Positions 26,816-37,635 of a DNA stretch of 64,000 bases are shown here, one piece after another. Each line of letters begins with the position of its first letter. Positions within the stretch are counted from its first letter, which is position 1. A model generated the notes under the pieces. The model ran no database searches and was not told the DNA's origin. It saw nothing but the letters and a program-made list of their open reading frames with translations. The position numbers and the translations under genes were made by a program. This DNA is from Comamonas sp. BIGb0152 (GTDB lineage Bacteria > Pseudomonadota > Gammaproteobacteria > Burkholderiales > Burkholderiaceae_C), in the NCBI RefSeq assembly GCF_024809975.1, contig NZ_JANUDY010000005.1:248001-312000 (forward strand). Direction: 5' to 3'.

Positions 26816-28021
26816 ATGACAACAATGCACTTTGCCGCCATGCCCGATGCCGACGGTTTCTTTGGCGCCTACGGTGGCCAGCTGGTGCCGCCGCACCTCA
26901 AGCAGGCCATGGACGATATCTCTGTGGCCTATGACCAGATCGTGCAGCGCCAGGATTTTCAGGACGAACTCCAGCAGCTGTTCCAGGACTATGTGGGCCG
27001 CCCCAGCCCCATCTTCCATGCCCGCCGCCTGTCGGAGCAGCTGGGCGGCGCGCAGATCCACTTGAAGCGCGAGGACCTCAACCACACGGGAGCGCACAAG
27101 ATCAACCACTGCCTGGGTGAGGCGCTGCTGGCCAAGTTCATGGGCAAGACCAAGGTGATTGCCGAGACCGGCGCCGGCCAGCATGGCGTGGCCCTGGCGA
27201 CGGCCTGCGCGCTGGTGGGCATCCCCTGCGAGATCCACATGGGCCAGGTCGATATCGAAAAGGAGCACCCCAATGTCACCAAGATGCGCATCCTGGGCTG
27301 CAAGCTGGTGCCGGTGACCTTTGGCCAGGCGACCTTGAAGGAGGCGGTGGACAGCGCGTTTGAGGAATACCTCAAGGACCCGACGAACTACCTGTATGCC
27401 ATCGGCTCGGTCGTGGGCCCGCACCCGTTCCCGAAGATGGTGCGCGATTTCCAATCCATCATCGGGCGCGAGGCGCGCGAGCAGTTCCAGACCCGCCACG
27501 GCAAGCTGCCCGACTATGTGGCCGCCTGCGTGGGTGGCGGCTCCAATGCGATGGGCATCTTCACGGCCTTTTTGCCCGATGCCGGTGTGAAGCTGGTGGG
27601 CGTGGAGCCAGCAGGCGAGGGCGTGGACCAGCCGGGCAAGCATGCCGCCACCTTGTCGGTGGGCAAGCCCGGCGCCATCCATGGCATGAAGTGCTATGTG
27701 CTGGAAAACGCCGATGGCAGCCCCGCGGCCGTGCATTCCATCGCCTCGGGCCTGGACTACCCCGGCGTGGGCCCGCAGCACAGCTACTTGAAGGACCTGG
27801 GCCGGGTCGACTACCAGGCGGTAGACGACAAGGCCTGCCTCCAGGCCTTCATGACCCTGTCGCGGGTCGAGGGCATCATCCCGGCACTGGAAAGCGCCCA
27901 TGCCGTGGCCTGGGCCATGCGCATTGCGCCCCAGCTGGACAAGGGGGTCAACATCCTCGTCAACCTCTCGGGCCGGGGCGACAAGGATGCCGATTACGTG
28001 GCCAAGAAGCTGGGGCTCTGA
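26816..28021 (+). CDS. trpB: Stand-alone tryptophan synthase beta-chain paralogue
   Basis: 401 residues, a PLP enzyme of the TrpB family that condenses indole with serine. Key residues are present: PLP-binding Lys in HTGAHKINH, catalytic Glu in ETGAGQHG, the phosphate-binding GGGSNAMG and the C-terminal NLSGRGDKD. No trpA or trpF is adjacent, unlike the usual trpFBA order, and the N-terminus and inserts differ from the classical housekeeping enzyme. It may be a second TrpB used with free indole or another nucleophile, or the only one if trp genes are dispersed. ATG 26816 follows ACGGAGA at 13 bases; ATG 26825 is an alternative. Confidence 0.9.
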   Translation: MTTMHFAAMPDADGFFGAYGGQLVPPHLKQAMDDISVAYDQIVQRQDFQDELQQLFQDYVGRPSPIFHARRLSEQLGGAQIHLKREDLNHTGAHKINHCLGEALLAKFMGKTKVIAETGAGQHGVALATACALVGIPCEIHMGQVDIEKEHPNVTKMRILGCKLVPVTFGQATLKEAVDSAFEEYLKDPTNYLYAIGSVVGPHPFPKMVRDFQSIIGREAREQFQTRHGKLPDYVAACVGGGSNAMGIFTAFLPDAGVKLVGVEPAGEGVDQPGKHAATLSVGKPGAIHGMKCYVLENADGSPAAVHSIASGLDYPGVGPQHSYLKDLGRVDYQAVDDKACLQAFMTLSRVEGIIPALESAHAVAWAMRIAPQLDKGVNILVNLSGRGDKDADYVAKKLGL

Positions 28022-28072
28022 GCTGCACAGCGGCAGCCACCACAGCCACCACAGCCACTACATCCACACACA

Positions 28073-28094
28073 GGGAGCGCAGGCTCCCTTTTTT
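28073..28094 (+). terminator. Rho-independent terminator of trpB
   Basis: The stem GGGAGC/GCTCCC with a GCAG loop is followed by six T residues, 51 bp after the trpB stop codon. Confidence 0.85.
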
Positions 28095-28208
28095 GCGCCC
28101 CCATTCTCCGTAGCGGCAGACCGGGCTCCTGCCTCTACGCGGGTAAATACGCTTCTGCTATTTGGATATGCTGATTTAGTATTTGTGAATTGCATACTCA
28201 ATGCTTCA

Positions 28209-28227
28209 GAATGCGGTTTTCGCATTC
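28209..28227. promoter_or_regulatory. Perfect inverted repeat in the lysR leader
   Basis: GAATGCG and CGCATTC are separated by GTTTT and lie 7 bases before the chosen lysR start. It could be an autoregulatory operator, or an RNA hairpin that hides the start region. No clear ribosome binding site is visible for the gene. Confidence 0.4.
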
Positions 28228-28233
28228 AATACC

Positions 28234-29235
28234 ATGGAACTTCGCCAGCTTGAGGCCTTCGCGGCCGTGATCTCGACCGGCAGCGTGACGGCCGCCGGCC
28301 GCATGCTGGGCCGTTCGCAGCCGGCGATCAGCCGCTTGGTGCAGGAGCTGGAGCAGGAGATTGGCTACGCGCTGTTCAGCCGCAATGGCCCGCGCATTAC
28401 CCCCAATGAACAAGGATTTTTGCTGTATGAGGACGTGGCCCATGCGCTGCACAGCCTGCAGCAAATCCGCCAGCGCGCCCGCGAGATCGCAGGCGGTAGC
28501 CAGCGCCCGCTGAACCTGCTGGCCACGCCGGCGCTGGCCGCGGGCCTGGTGCCTGCGGCGCTGGCGCGGCTCGAAGGCGCGATGGCGCAGAGCATCTCGC
28601 ACATCCAGCTGCGCAGCGCATCGCCCGAGCAGGTGGCGCAAGGCGTGCTGACCGGTGCCGCCCAGTTGGGCGTGAGCAGCCTGCCGCTGGAGCACCGGGG
28701 CCTGCAGGTGCACTGGATTGGCCGCGCACCCTGCGTGGCGGTGCTGCCCGAAGGCGATCCCCTGGCCGCACTGGACGTGGTGCCACTGCTGGCGCTGGCT
28801 GAGCGCCGCATCATCACCATGGCCAACCCCTACCGGCTGCGCGGGCGCCTGGATGAGGCCTTTGCCGCAGCCCGCCCTGGCGCGCAGCCCGGCCAGACCC
28901 AGTTCATGGAAACCAATGCCTCGGTCAACGCGATGGCCGCTGTGCGCGCGGGCCTGGGCGTATCGGTGCTGGAGCCGGTGACAGCGCTGGGCCTGCCCTT
29001 GCAAGGCGTGGTGGTGCGGCCGCTGGATACCGAAATCCCCTTTTTGTTTGGCGTGGTCAGCCAGCAGGCCACGCCGTGCACGCCGGCCATGGATGCGCTG
29101 TGCCAGGCCCTGACCGAGGTGGCGCAGGCGCTGCTGCCCGGCTTTGTACTGCATGACGCGCGGGCCCATGCCGCGCTGCTGGAAGAGATGCTGCCCGAGG
29201 GCCAGCGGCCCGGCGCGGGCCCCCAAGAACTTTGA
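28234..29235 (+). CDS. LysR-family transcriptional regulator
   Basis: 333 residues. The N-terminal winged helix-turn-helix (MELRQLEAFAAVISTGSVTAAGRMLGRSQPAISRLVQELE) is followed by a periplasmic-binding-like effector domain (about 90-295). ATG 28234 matches the family start; ATG 28201 would add eleven untypical residues. It lies 11 bp ahead of the flavin monooxygenase gene on the same strand and leads the Dpp-type operon, so it probably regulates it. The inducer is unknown. Confidence 0.9.
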   Translation: MELRQLEAFAAVISTGSVTAAGRMLGRSQPAISRLVQELEQEIGYALFSRNGPRITPNEQGFLLYEDVAHALHSLQQIRQRAREIAGGSQRPLNLLATPALAAGLVPAALARLEGAMAQSISHIQLRSASPEQVAQGVLTGAAQLGVSSLPLEHRGLQVHWIGRAPCVAVLPEGDPLAALDVVPLLALAERRIITMANPYRLRGRLDEAFAAARPGAQPGQTQFMETNASVNAMAAVRAGLGVSVLEPVTALGLPLQGVVVRPLDTEIPFLFGVVSQQATPCTPAMDALCQALTEVAQALLPGFVLHDARAHAALLEEMLPEGQRPGAGPQEL

Positions 29236-29246
29236 GAGAACCACGA

Positions 29247-30734
29247 ATGAACGACGACCGTTTACTGCCGCCCCAGGGGCTGGCCGCACTCGAAGCCCGG
29301 GTGCGCCAGGACCTGGCCTGGCTGGACCTGCCCGCCAAGGACTGGCTGCCCGAGACCGCGCTGGAGGGCGTGCCGGTGCTGCCCGTGGCCATCATTGGCG
29401 GCGGCATGTCGGGCCTGGCCGCATGCGCGGCGCTGCGCTTTATGGGCGTGCCGGCCGAGATTTTTGACCAGTCGCCGGCGGGCTTTGAAGGCCCCTGGGC
29501 GACGACGGCACGCATGGAAACCCTGCGCTCGCCCAAGCAGCTCACCGGCCCGGCGCTGGGCAAACCGGCACTCACCTTCCGCGCCTGGTTCGAGTCGCAG
29601 TTCGGCCTGGAGGCCTGGGAGGCGCTCGACAAGATCCCGCGCCTGCAGTGGATGGACTACCTGCGCTGGTACCGCCAGGTGCTGGCGCTGCCGGTGCACA
29701 ACGGCCACAAGGTGCTGGCCGTGCGCCCGCGCGGTGCCGATGGTGTCGTGCAGCTGGACCTGGACACGCCCAGCGGCAAGCGCCAGGTGCTGGCCCGCCA
29801 TGTGGTGCTGGCCACCGGCCGCGACGGCCTGGGCGGCGCCTATGTGCCCGAGATGGCCCACAGCCTGCCGCGCGACCGCTGGGCCCATTCGTCGGACACC
29901 ACGGACTACACCCAACTGGCCGGCCAGCGCATCGGCGTGGTGGGGGCCGGTGCCTCGGCCATGGACAGCGCAGCGACGGCGCTGGAGAGCGGCGCGGCCA
30001 GCGTCGATCTGCTGATCCGCCGCAAGGACATTCCCCGCGTCAACAAGGGCAAGGGGGCTGGCAGCCCGGGCCTCACCTACGGCCATCTGCAGCTGCCCGA
30101 CGACTGGAAGTGGAAGATCCGCCACTACATCAATGTGCAGCAGGTGCCGCCACCCCGGGGCAGCACCTTGCGCGTCTCGCGCCATGCCAACGCCCGCTTC
30201 AACCTGGGCTGCGCGATTGAGCGCATGGAATGGACCGGCGACGAGATCCGCGTACATACCTCCAAAGGCGTGTTCCACCTCGACTTTGTCGTGTTCTCCA
30301 CCGGCTTTCGCATCGACTGGACCTCGCGCAGCGAGTTTGCCCCCTTTGCCGCCCATGTGCGCAACTGGGGCGACCGCTTCCGCCACCCCGAGGGCGAGGA
30401 CGACCAGGAGCTGTCCGACTCGCCCGACCTGGGCCCGGCCTTTGAGCTGCAGCAAAAGATTCCCGGCGCCTGCCCGGGGCTGGAGCGCATCCATGCGTTC
30501 TCCTACCCGGCCGCGCTGACGCATGGCACGGTGTCCGGCGATATTCCTGCGATCAGCGTGGGCGCCGAGCGCCTGGCCCAGGGCATCAGCAGCCGTCTGT
30601 ATGCCGAAGATGTGCAGTGGCACTTCGAAAAGCTGCAGGCCTTCAGCGACCCCGAGGTGTTTGGCGATGAGTGGACGCCAGCCGAGCCGCCTGGCCAGAC
30701 CGCCGCGCTGCTGGACAAGGCGGGCGCACCATGA
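29247..30734 (+). CDS. FAD/NADPH-dependent monooxygenase (FMO-like)
   Basis: 495 residues. Two Rossmann motifs are clear: VAIIGGGMSGLAACAALRFMG for FAD (about residue 50) and IGVVGAGASAMDSAATALE for NADPH (about 235). Between them, RWAHSSDTTDY resembles the FMO fingerprint of N- or S-oxygenating flavin monooxygenases. It probably oxygenates a nitrogen or sulfur atom of the imported compound. The ATG at 29247 follows GAGAACC; the stop overlaps the dppB start (ATGA), so the genes are translationally coupled. A Baeyer-Villiger reaction is also possible. Confidence 0.85.
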   Translation: MNDDRLLPPQGLAALEARVRQDLAWLDLPAKDWLPETALEGVPVLPVAIIGGGMSGLAACAALRFMGVPAEIFDQSPAGFEGPWATTARMETLRSPKQLTGPALGKPALTFRAWFESQFGLEAWEALDKIPRLQWMDYLRWYRQVLALPVHNGHKVLAVRPRGADGVVQLDLDTPSGKRQVLARHVVLATGRDGLGGAYVPEMAHSLPRDRWAHSSDTTDYTQLAGQRIGVVGAGASAMDSAATALESGAASVDLLIRRKDIPRVNKGKGAGSPGLTYGHLQLPDDWKWKIRHYINVQQVPPPRGSTLRVSRHANARFNLGCAIERMEWTGDEIRVHTSKGVFHLDFVVFSTGFRIDWTSRSEFAPFAAHVRNWGDRFRHPEGEDDQELSDSPDLGPAFELQQKIPGACPGLERIHAFSYPAALTHGTVSGDIPAISVGAERLAQGISSRLYAEDVQWHFEKLQAFSDPEVFGDEWTPAEPPGQTAALLDKAGAP

Positions 30735-31705
30735 TCGGCTGGCTGCTGCGCCGCCTTGCGCAGGCCGTGGTGGTGGTGCTGCTGATGACGGTGATCGTCT
30801 TCGTGGGCCTGCATGCCATTGGCAACCCGGTCGATATTCTGATCGGCCAGGACGTGGACCAGGTCGAGCGCGCGCGCATCATCGCCCAGCTGGGTTTTGA
30901 CCAGCCGCTGTGGCGCCAGTACCTGGGCTTTGTCGGCGGTGCGCTGCAGGGCAACCTGGGCGTGAGCTTTGTCTACAACGTGCCGGCCATCGAGCTGATC
31001 TTGCAGCGCCTGCCCGCCACCCTGGAGCTAGCGATTGCTGCGCTGCTCATCGCCGTGGTGCTGGGCGTGCCGCTGGGCCTTTTGGCCGGCTTGTATCCGG
31101 ACAGCTGGTTTTCCAAATCCATCATGGCCGGCAGCATTGTGGGCTTTTCGCTGCCCACCTTCTGGGTCGGACTGATGCTGATCATGACCTTCAGCGTCTC
31201 GCTGGGCATGCTGCCGTCCAGCGGACGCGGCCAGACGGTGGAGTTTCTCGGCGCGCAGTGGTCGTTTTTGACCACTGATGGCCTCAGGCACATGCTGCTG
31301 CCCGCTATCAACCTGTCGCTGTTCAAGATCTCGCTGGTGATCCGCCTGACACGCGCCGGTGTGCGTGAGGTGCTGCCGCTGGACTATGTGAAGTTTGCCC
31401 GCGCCAAAGGCCTGTCGCCCTTGCGCGTGGTGGGCCTGCATGTGCTGCGCAATACCATGATTCCGCTGGTCACCGTGCTGGGGCTGGAGCTGGGCTCGAC
31501 CATCGCCTTTGCGGTGGTGACCGAGAGCATCTTCTCCTGGCCGGGCGCCGGAAAATTGATTTTGGACAGCATCAATGCGCTGGACCGGCCGGTCATCGTC
31601 TCCTACCTGGTGGTGGTGGTCTGCCTGTTTGTCACGCTCAATCTGGTCGTGGATATTTTGTACAAGGTGCTCGACCCCCGCGTGCGCCTGGAAGGCGCAG
31701 CATGA
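30731..31705 (+). CDS. Dipeptide/opine-type ABC transporter permease (DppB family)
   Basis: 324 residues with six membrane helices, starting MIGWLLRRLAQAVVVVLLMTV as in DppB/OppB/NikB. The binding-protein-dependent permease loop lies near residue 215 (YVKFARAKGLSPLRVV). It overlaps both the monooxygenase and the second permease by 4 bp. Confidence 0.92.
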   Translation: MIGWLLRRLAQAVVVVLLMTVIVFVGLHAIGNPVDILIGQDVDQVERARIIAQLGFDQPLWRQYLGFVGGALQGNLGVSFVYNVPAIELILQRLPATLELAIAALLIAVVLGVPLGLLAGLYPDSWFSKSIMAGSIVGFSLPTFWVGLMLIMTFSVSLGMLPSSGRGQTVEFLGAQWSFLTTDGLRHMLLPAINLSLFKISLVIRLTRAGVREVLPLDYVKFARAKGLSPLRVVGLHVLRNTMIPLVTVLGLELGSTIAFAVVTESIFSWPGAGKLILDSINALDRPVIVSYLVVVVCLFVTLNLVVDILYKVLDPRVRLEGAA

Positions 31706-32624
31706 GCAGTACCAACACCCCCGTGGGCACGGCTCCGGCCAAGGCACTGCGCCAACCCTCGCCCTGGCGCGCGCATGTGGCTGATTTCATGGCCTCGCGC
31801 CTGGCGCTGTTTGGCCTGATCGTCGCCGTGGTGCTGATTCTGGCGGCGCTGGTGGCGCCCTGGATCACGCCGCAGAACCCCTATGACCTGCAGCAGCTCG
31901 ATGTGCTTGATGCGCGGCTGCCGCCGGGCTCGGCCAATGGCCTGGACAGCTTCCGCTACCTGCTGGGCACCGATGGCCAGGGCCGCGATCTGTACTCCGC
32001 GATTCTCTACGGCCTGCGCATCAGCCTGGTGGTGGGCGTCGGATCGGCGCTGATTGCCGGCGTGGTGGGCACCTTGCTGGGCTTGCTGGCCGCCTATGCC
32101 GGTGGCAAGACGGACACGGTGATCATGCGCGTGGTCGATCTGATCCTGTCCTTCCCCTCGATCCTGGTGGCGATGATGATCCTGGCCTACCTGGGCAAGG
32201 GCGTGGGCAATGTGGTGCTGACCCTGGTGATCCTGGAATGGGCCTACTACGCCCGCACCGCACGCGGCCAGGCCCTGGTCGAGCGCCGGCGCGAGTATGT
32301 CGAGGCGGCGCGCTGCCTCGATATCCCCAACTGGCGCATCATGGTGCGCCATATCCTGCCCAACTGCCTGCCGCCACTGATCGTGATCGGCACCTTGCAG
32401 ATCGCCCGCGCCATCACCCTGGAGGCTACCCTGAGTTTTCTGGGCCTGGGCGTGCCGGTGACAGAGCCGTCACTGGGTCTGCTGATCTCCAACGGCTACC
32501 AGTTCATGCTCTCGGGCCAGTACTGGATCAGCTTCTACCCCGGCATTGCGCTCTTGGTCACCATCGTGGCGATCAACCTGGTGGGCGACCGCCTGCGCGA
32601 TGTCCTGAACCCGAGGAACACCCG

Positions 32625-32628
<4 letters not shown>
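31702..32628 (+). CDS. Dipeptide/opine-type ABC transporter permease (DppC family)
   Basis: 308 residues. The N-terminal OppC-like segment (LALFGLIVAVVLILAALVAPW) precedes the permease domain. GTDGQGRDLYSAILYGLRIS is the classical DppC signature, and EAARCLDIPNWRIMVRHILPN is the ATPase-contact loop. It overlaps dppB and dppD by 4 bp each, so subunit synthesis is likely coupled. Confidence 0.93.
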
Positions 32629-33631
<1,003 letters not shown>

Positions 33632-33635
<4 letters not shown>

Positions 33636-34672
33636 CTGACACGATGACGAATACACCCACGGCAGACCCCACGTTGCCCACCCCGGTAGTGGAGCTGCGC
33701 CAGGTCAGCAAGCGTTTTGGCGAGCAAAAGCCCGGTCTGGGCGGGCGCCTGCTGCAAAGCCTGGGCCTGGAAAAGCCCCACCCGGTGACCCGCGCGGTCG
33801 ACCGTGTCGATCTGCTGGTGCGCCCCGGCGAGGTGGTGGGCCTGGTGGGCGAATCCGGTTGCGGCAAATCCACCTTGGGCCGCATCGCGGCGGGGCTGCT
33901 GCCACCGTCGGATGGCGAAGTGCTGTTCTCCGGCAAGGCCATGGCCAGCCTGACGCCGGCCGAGCGCCATGCCGAGCGCCTGCGCATCCAGATGATTTTT
34001 CAGGACCCGTACGCCAGCCTGAACCCGCGCCTGCGCGTGGACGAGATCGTCGGCGAGGCGGCCCGCATCCATGGCCTGGTTGACCAGGCTGGTTTTGACG
34101 ATTACGTGTGCGCGCAGATGGAGCGCGCCGGGCTGGACCCGGCCTTGCGCAGCCGCTACCCGCACCAGTTCAGCGGTGGCCAGCGCCAGCGCATTGGTAT
34201 TGCGCGCGCGCTGGCCGTGCAGCCCAGCATGCTGGTCTGCGACGAGGCGGTGGCCGCCCTCGATGTGTCCATCCAGGCGCAGATCCTGAACCTGTTCATG
34301 GACCTGCGCGAGCAACTGCACCTGACCTATCTGTTCATCAGCCATGACCTGGGCGTCGTCGAGCATATCTGCGACCGGGTGGTGGTCATGTACCTGGGCC
34401 GCGTGATCGAGACCGCACCGGTCGAAGAGCTGTTTGCCCGGCCCAACCACCCCTACACCCAGGCCTTGCTGGCCGAGGTGCCCAACATGAACGCGCGCCA
34501 CAAGACCTACTCGGCGATCCAGGGCGAAATCCCCAGCCCGTTGAACCCGCCCAGCGGCTGCCACTTTCATCCGCGCTGTCCGCGTGCCATGCCGCGCTGC
34601 AAAGTGGAGGCGCCCCAGCTCAAGGGCATTGCCATCCAGCACCAAAGCGCCTGCCATTTGAACGACGCCTGA
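33632..34672 (+). CDS. Dipeptide/opine-type ABC transporter ATPase (DppF family)
   Basis: 346 residues. Walker [10 protein letters not shown], signature FSGGQRQR and Walker [13 protein letters not shown]; the usual DEPxSALD is slightly altered. The C-terminal Cys-rich extension ([14 protein letters not shown]) is present. It overlaps dppD by 4 bp and is the second ATPase of the heterodimer. Confidence 0.93.
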
Positions 34673-34673
34673 A

Positions 34674-34697
34674 CGCTCAGCTGAGCGCCGCCTTTTT
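34674..34697 (+). terminator. Hairpin between dppF and the binding-protein gene
   Basis: A 14-base palindrome (CGCTCAGCTGAGCG) directly after the dppF stop is followed five bases later by five T residues. It looks like a partial terminator or RNA-processing site. Because the binding-protein gene follows in the same operon, it could set their expression ratio. Confidence 0.45.
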
Positions 34698-34743
34698 CTC
34701 CGTATTCATTGCCCCGTTTTCACAGTTTCACCAGGAGTTCGCC

Positions 34744-36312
34744 ATGAAACGCATCATCGTCTCTTCCCTCACCGCTGCCCTGATGGGTGCTGGCCTGGCT
34801 GCCCATGCGCAGACCTTGAACATCGGCTTTGCCGACCCGGTCTCGTCGATGGACCCCCAGCTCAACAACCACGCCGGCGACCGCTCGGTGGACCTGCACT
34901 TCTGGGATCTGCTGGTGCAGAACAACCACAACAAGCTGCAGCCCGGCCTGGCCGCCAGCTGGAAGAACCTGGACCCCAAGACCTGGGAGTTCAAACTGCG
35001 CAGCGATGTGAAGTGGCAAGACGGCAAGGCCTTCAGCGCCGAGGATGTCATCTACTCCTACCAGCGCGCCCGCGCCGTGCCCGGCAGCGTGGCCACCTTT
35101 GCCGGCTACCTGCGCACCGTCGAATCGGTCACCGCCAAGGACCCGCACACGCTGATCATCAAGACCACCATCCCCAACCCCGATCTGCCGCTGAACCTGG
35201 CCTCGGTGCACATCGTCAGCAAGCATGTGGGCGAGAAGTCGGCCACCGAGGACTACAACTCGGGCAAGGCCATGGTCGGTTCGGGCCCCTACAAATGGGT
35301 GTCTTACACGCCGGGCGACCGCGTGGTGATGCAGCGCAATGAGGGCTACTGGGGTGACAAGCCGATCTGGGACAAGGTCAACTACCGCTACATCAACAAC
35401 GCCGCATCGCGCACCGCCGCACTGCTGGCTGGCGACGTGGATGTGATCGACAAGGTCTCGGTGTCTGACCTGGCCCGCCTCAAGAGCGCGCCCAACATCG
35501 CCGTCTACCCCTACGACGGCCTGCGCGTGATGCTGCTGCAACCGAGCTTCAACCCGGCGCCCAATGCCTTTATCACCGACAACGCCGGCAAGCCCTTGCC
35601 CAAGAACCCGCTGCTGGACCAGCGCGTGCGTGAGGCGCTGAACCTGGCCATCAACCGGGGCGCCATCGTCGACCGCATCCTGCAGGACGCGGCCACCGAG
35701 GCCAACCAGTGGATGCCCAAGAACACCTATGGCTACAACCCCGACATCAAGAACATTCCTTTTGATGCCGCCAAGGCCAAGAAGCTGCTGGCCGATGCCG
35801 GTTTCCCCGAAGGCTTCAAGCTGACCATGCATGTGCCCAACGACCGCTACCCACAAGGCCCGGAAACGGCCCAGGTGGTGGCCCAGTTCTGGACGCGCAT
35901 TGGCGTCAAGACCCAGGTCGAGGTGGTGCCATGGGCCGTGTACTCGGGCCGCGCCAACAAGAATGAATTTGCGATGAGCATGCTTGCCTGGGGCAATGGC
36001 ACCGGTGAAGCGAGCTACGCGCTGGTCAATGTGCTGGCCACGGTCGATGCCAAGAAGGGCCTGGGCGCCTCCAACTGGGGCCACTACAGCAACGCCGCGG
36101 TGGACAAGGCGCTGACCGAATCCACCGAAGAGTTCGACATGGCCAAGCGCGAAGGCATCCTGCGCCAGTCGGCCAAGGTGGTGTCCGATGACGTCGGCAT
36201 CATCCCGCTGTTCCACTACCGCAATATCTGGGCGGCCAAGAAGGGCCTGAAGGTCACCCCGTTCAGCAGCGACCGCACCACCGCATCGATGGTCACCAAG
36301 GTGGCTCCCTGA
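34744..36312 (+). CDS. Dipeptide/opine-type ABC transporter substrate-binding protein (DppA/SBP family 5)
   Basis: 522 residues. The signal peptide is MKRIIVSSLTAALMGAGLAAHA. The mature protein has family 5 landmarks (SMDPQLNNHAGDRSVDLHFWD, then PGLAASWKNLDPKTWEFKLR and the GSGPYKWVSYTPGDRVVM region). Family members bind peptides, opines, nickel or sugars. The oxygenase and thioesterase neighbours argue for an unusual small amide or peptide-like compound. CAGGAG lies ahead of ATG 34744. The stop overlaps the next gene by one base. Confidence 0.92.
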   Translation: MKRIIVSSLTAALMGAGLAAHAQTLNIGFADPVSSMDPQLNNHAGDRSVDLHFWDLLVQNNHNKLQPGLAASWKNLDPKTWEFKLRSDVKWQDGKAFSAEDVIYSYQRARAVPGSVATFAGYLRTVESVTAKDPHTLIIKTTIPNPDLPLNLASVHIVSKHVGEKSATEDYNSGKAMVGSGPYKWVSYTPGDRVVMQRNEGYWGDKPIWDKVNYRYINNAASRTAALLAGDVDVIDKVSVSDLARLKSAPNIAVYPYDGLRVMLLQPSFNPAPNAFITDNAGKPLPKNPLLDQRVREALNLAINRGAIVDRILQDAATEANQWMPKNTYGYNPDIKNIPFDAAKAKKLLADAGFPEGFKLTMHVPNDRYPQGPETAQVVAQFWTRIGVKTQVEVVPWAVYSGRANKNEFAMSMLAWGNGTGEASYALVNVLATVDAKKGLGASNWGHYSNAAVDKALTESTEEFDMAKREGILRQSAKVVSDDVGIIPLFHYRNIWAAKKGLKVTPFSSDRTTASMVTKVAP

Positions 36313-37619
36313 TGGCCCAGCTGTCCATCACGATTGACCAGGCGGACGCGCTGATCGATGTGGCGCGCCACATCCGCATCGAAGGCGCGCAGCCCGGTGA
36401 GGCGGTGGAGGTGACTGCCGAGACCCAGCGCAGCGGTGTGCTGTGGCGCGCGCAGGCGCGCTTCATCGCCGATGCGCAGGGGACTGTCGATCTGAACCGC
36501 GATGCGCCCGTCTCCGGCAGCTATGCCGGTGTCGATGGCATGGGCCTGGTCTGGTCGCAAAGCCCGGTGCAATCCACCAGCCGCGAGCTGTTCAACCAGA
36601 CAGTGACGGATGCGCTACTGACTGATCTGACGGCTAGCACAGCGGCTGCGCAAGCGCAGGCCAGCTTCAGCCAGCAGCTCGCTGCCCCCGGCGTCACCCG
36701 CCGCGAGGTGCGCGAGGACGGCCTGGTCGGCACTCTGTACCTGCCCGCTGGCCCGGGACCGCACCCGGCGGTGATGATCGTCAACGGCTCCGGCGGCGGC
36801 ATCAACGAGCCGCGCGCGGCGCTCTATGCATCGCGCGGCTATGCGGCCTTTGCGCTGGCGTATTTCAAGGCGCCAGGCCTGTCGCCCTATATCTCCAACA
36901 CCCCGCTGGAGTATTTTGAAAAAGGCCTGCAATGGCTGCGCCGCACGGTGCAACCGGCGCATGACTTTGTCGCGCTCAGCGGCCAGTCGCGCGGGGGTGA
37001 GCTGGTGCTGCTGCTGGGGGCCACCTTTGCGCAGCAGGTATCGGCCGTGGTGGGCTATGTGCCCAGCGCTTTTGTGCACAGCGGCCAGAACGCCTGCGAC
37101 CCCCAGGTCGGCCGCGAAGGCCCGACCTGGCTGCTGGGCGGTAAACCGCTGACCCACATCTGGGAGAACAACCGCACAGCGAGCTGGGCACCGTTTGACG
37201 AAGGCCCATCGCCCCACCGCCATGAGCGTGCAATGCGCACGGCCTTGCGCGATGCCGAGGCCGTGGCGCGTGCGCGCATCCCGGTGGAGCGCATCCAGGG
37301 CCCGGTGATGCTGTTGTCGGCCACCGACGATGGCTCCTGGCCGTCGAGCGCGTATGCGCAAATGGTGCGCGACAAGCTCGCCGAGGTGCAGCACCCGCAC
37401 GATGTGCAGTGGCTGGACTTTGAGCGTGCCGGCCACGCCATCCTGTTCCCCTATGTGCCGACCACCCAGCTGGTCTATGCGCATCCGGTCTCCGGCAAGG
37501 TCAGCACCGGGGGCGGCAACCCGGCCGACAACGCCCATGCCGATGCTGCGTCCTGGCAGGGCGTGCTGCAGTTTCTAGAAAGCGCAGTGGCGGCCAAGGC
37601 CGGCGCTGCACAACCATAA
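36312..37619 (+). CDS. Acyl-CoA thioesterase / BAAT-like alpha/beta hydrolase
   Basis: 435 residues. The N-terminal beta-sandwich (about 1-110) and C-terminal alpha/beta hydrolase resemble acyl-CoA thioesterase/bile acid-CoA amino acid N-acyltransferase proteins. The probable nucleophile is Ser in SGQSRGGEL (about 220), with acid Asp in SATDDGSW and His in ERAGHAI. Serine rather than cysteine at the nucleophile favours hydrolysis over acyl transfer. Start and previous stop share TGATG. It may cleave an acyl-CoA or amide made from the imported substrate. Confidence 0.8.
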   Translation: MAQLSITIDQADALIDVARHIRIEGAQPGEAVEVTAETQRSGVLWRAQARFIADAQGTVDLNRDAPVSGSYAGVDGMGLVWSQSPVQSTSRELFNQTVTDALLTDLTASTAAAQAQASFSQQLAAPGVTRREVREDGLVGTLYLPAGPGPHPAVMIVNGSGGGINEPRAALYASRGYAAFALAYFKAPGLSPYISNTPLEYFEKGLQWLRRTVQPAHDFVALSGQSRGGELVLLLGATFAQQVSAVVGYVPSAFVHSGQNACDPQVGREGPTWLLGGKPLTHIWENNRTASWAPFDEGPSPHRHERAMRTALRDAEAVARARIPVERIQGPVMLLSATDDGSWPSSAYAQMVRDKLAEVQHPHDVQWLDFERAGHAILFPYVPTTQLVYAHPVSGKVSTGGGNPADNAHADAASWQGVLQFLESAVAAKAGAAQP

Positions 37620-37635
37620 ATCCAAGGAGTCATGC

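Noticed and set aside
28031-28065. Short CCACCACAG-type repeats after trpB
   Set aside because: Only a few imperfect units, without spacers or conservation evidence; they look like simple sequence ahead of the terminator.
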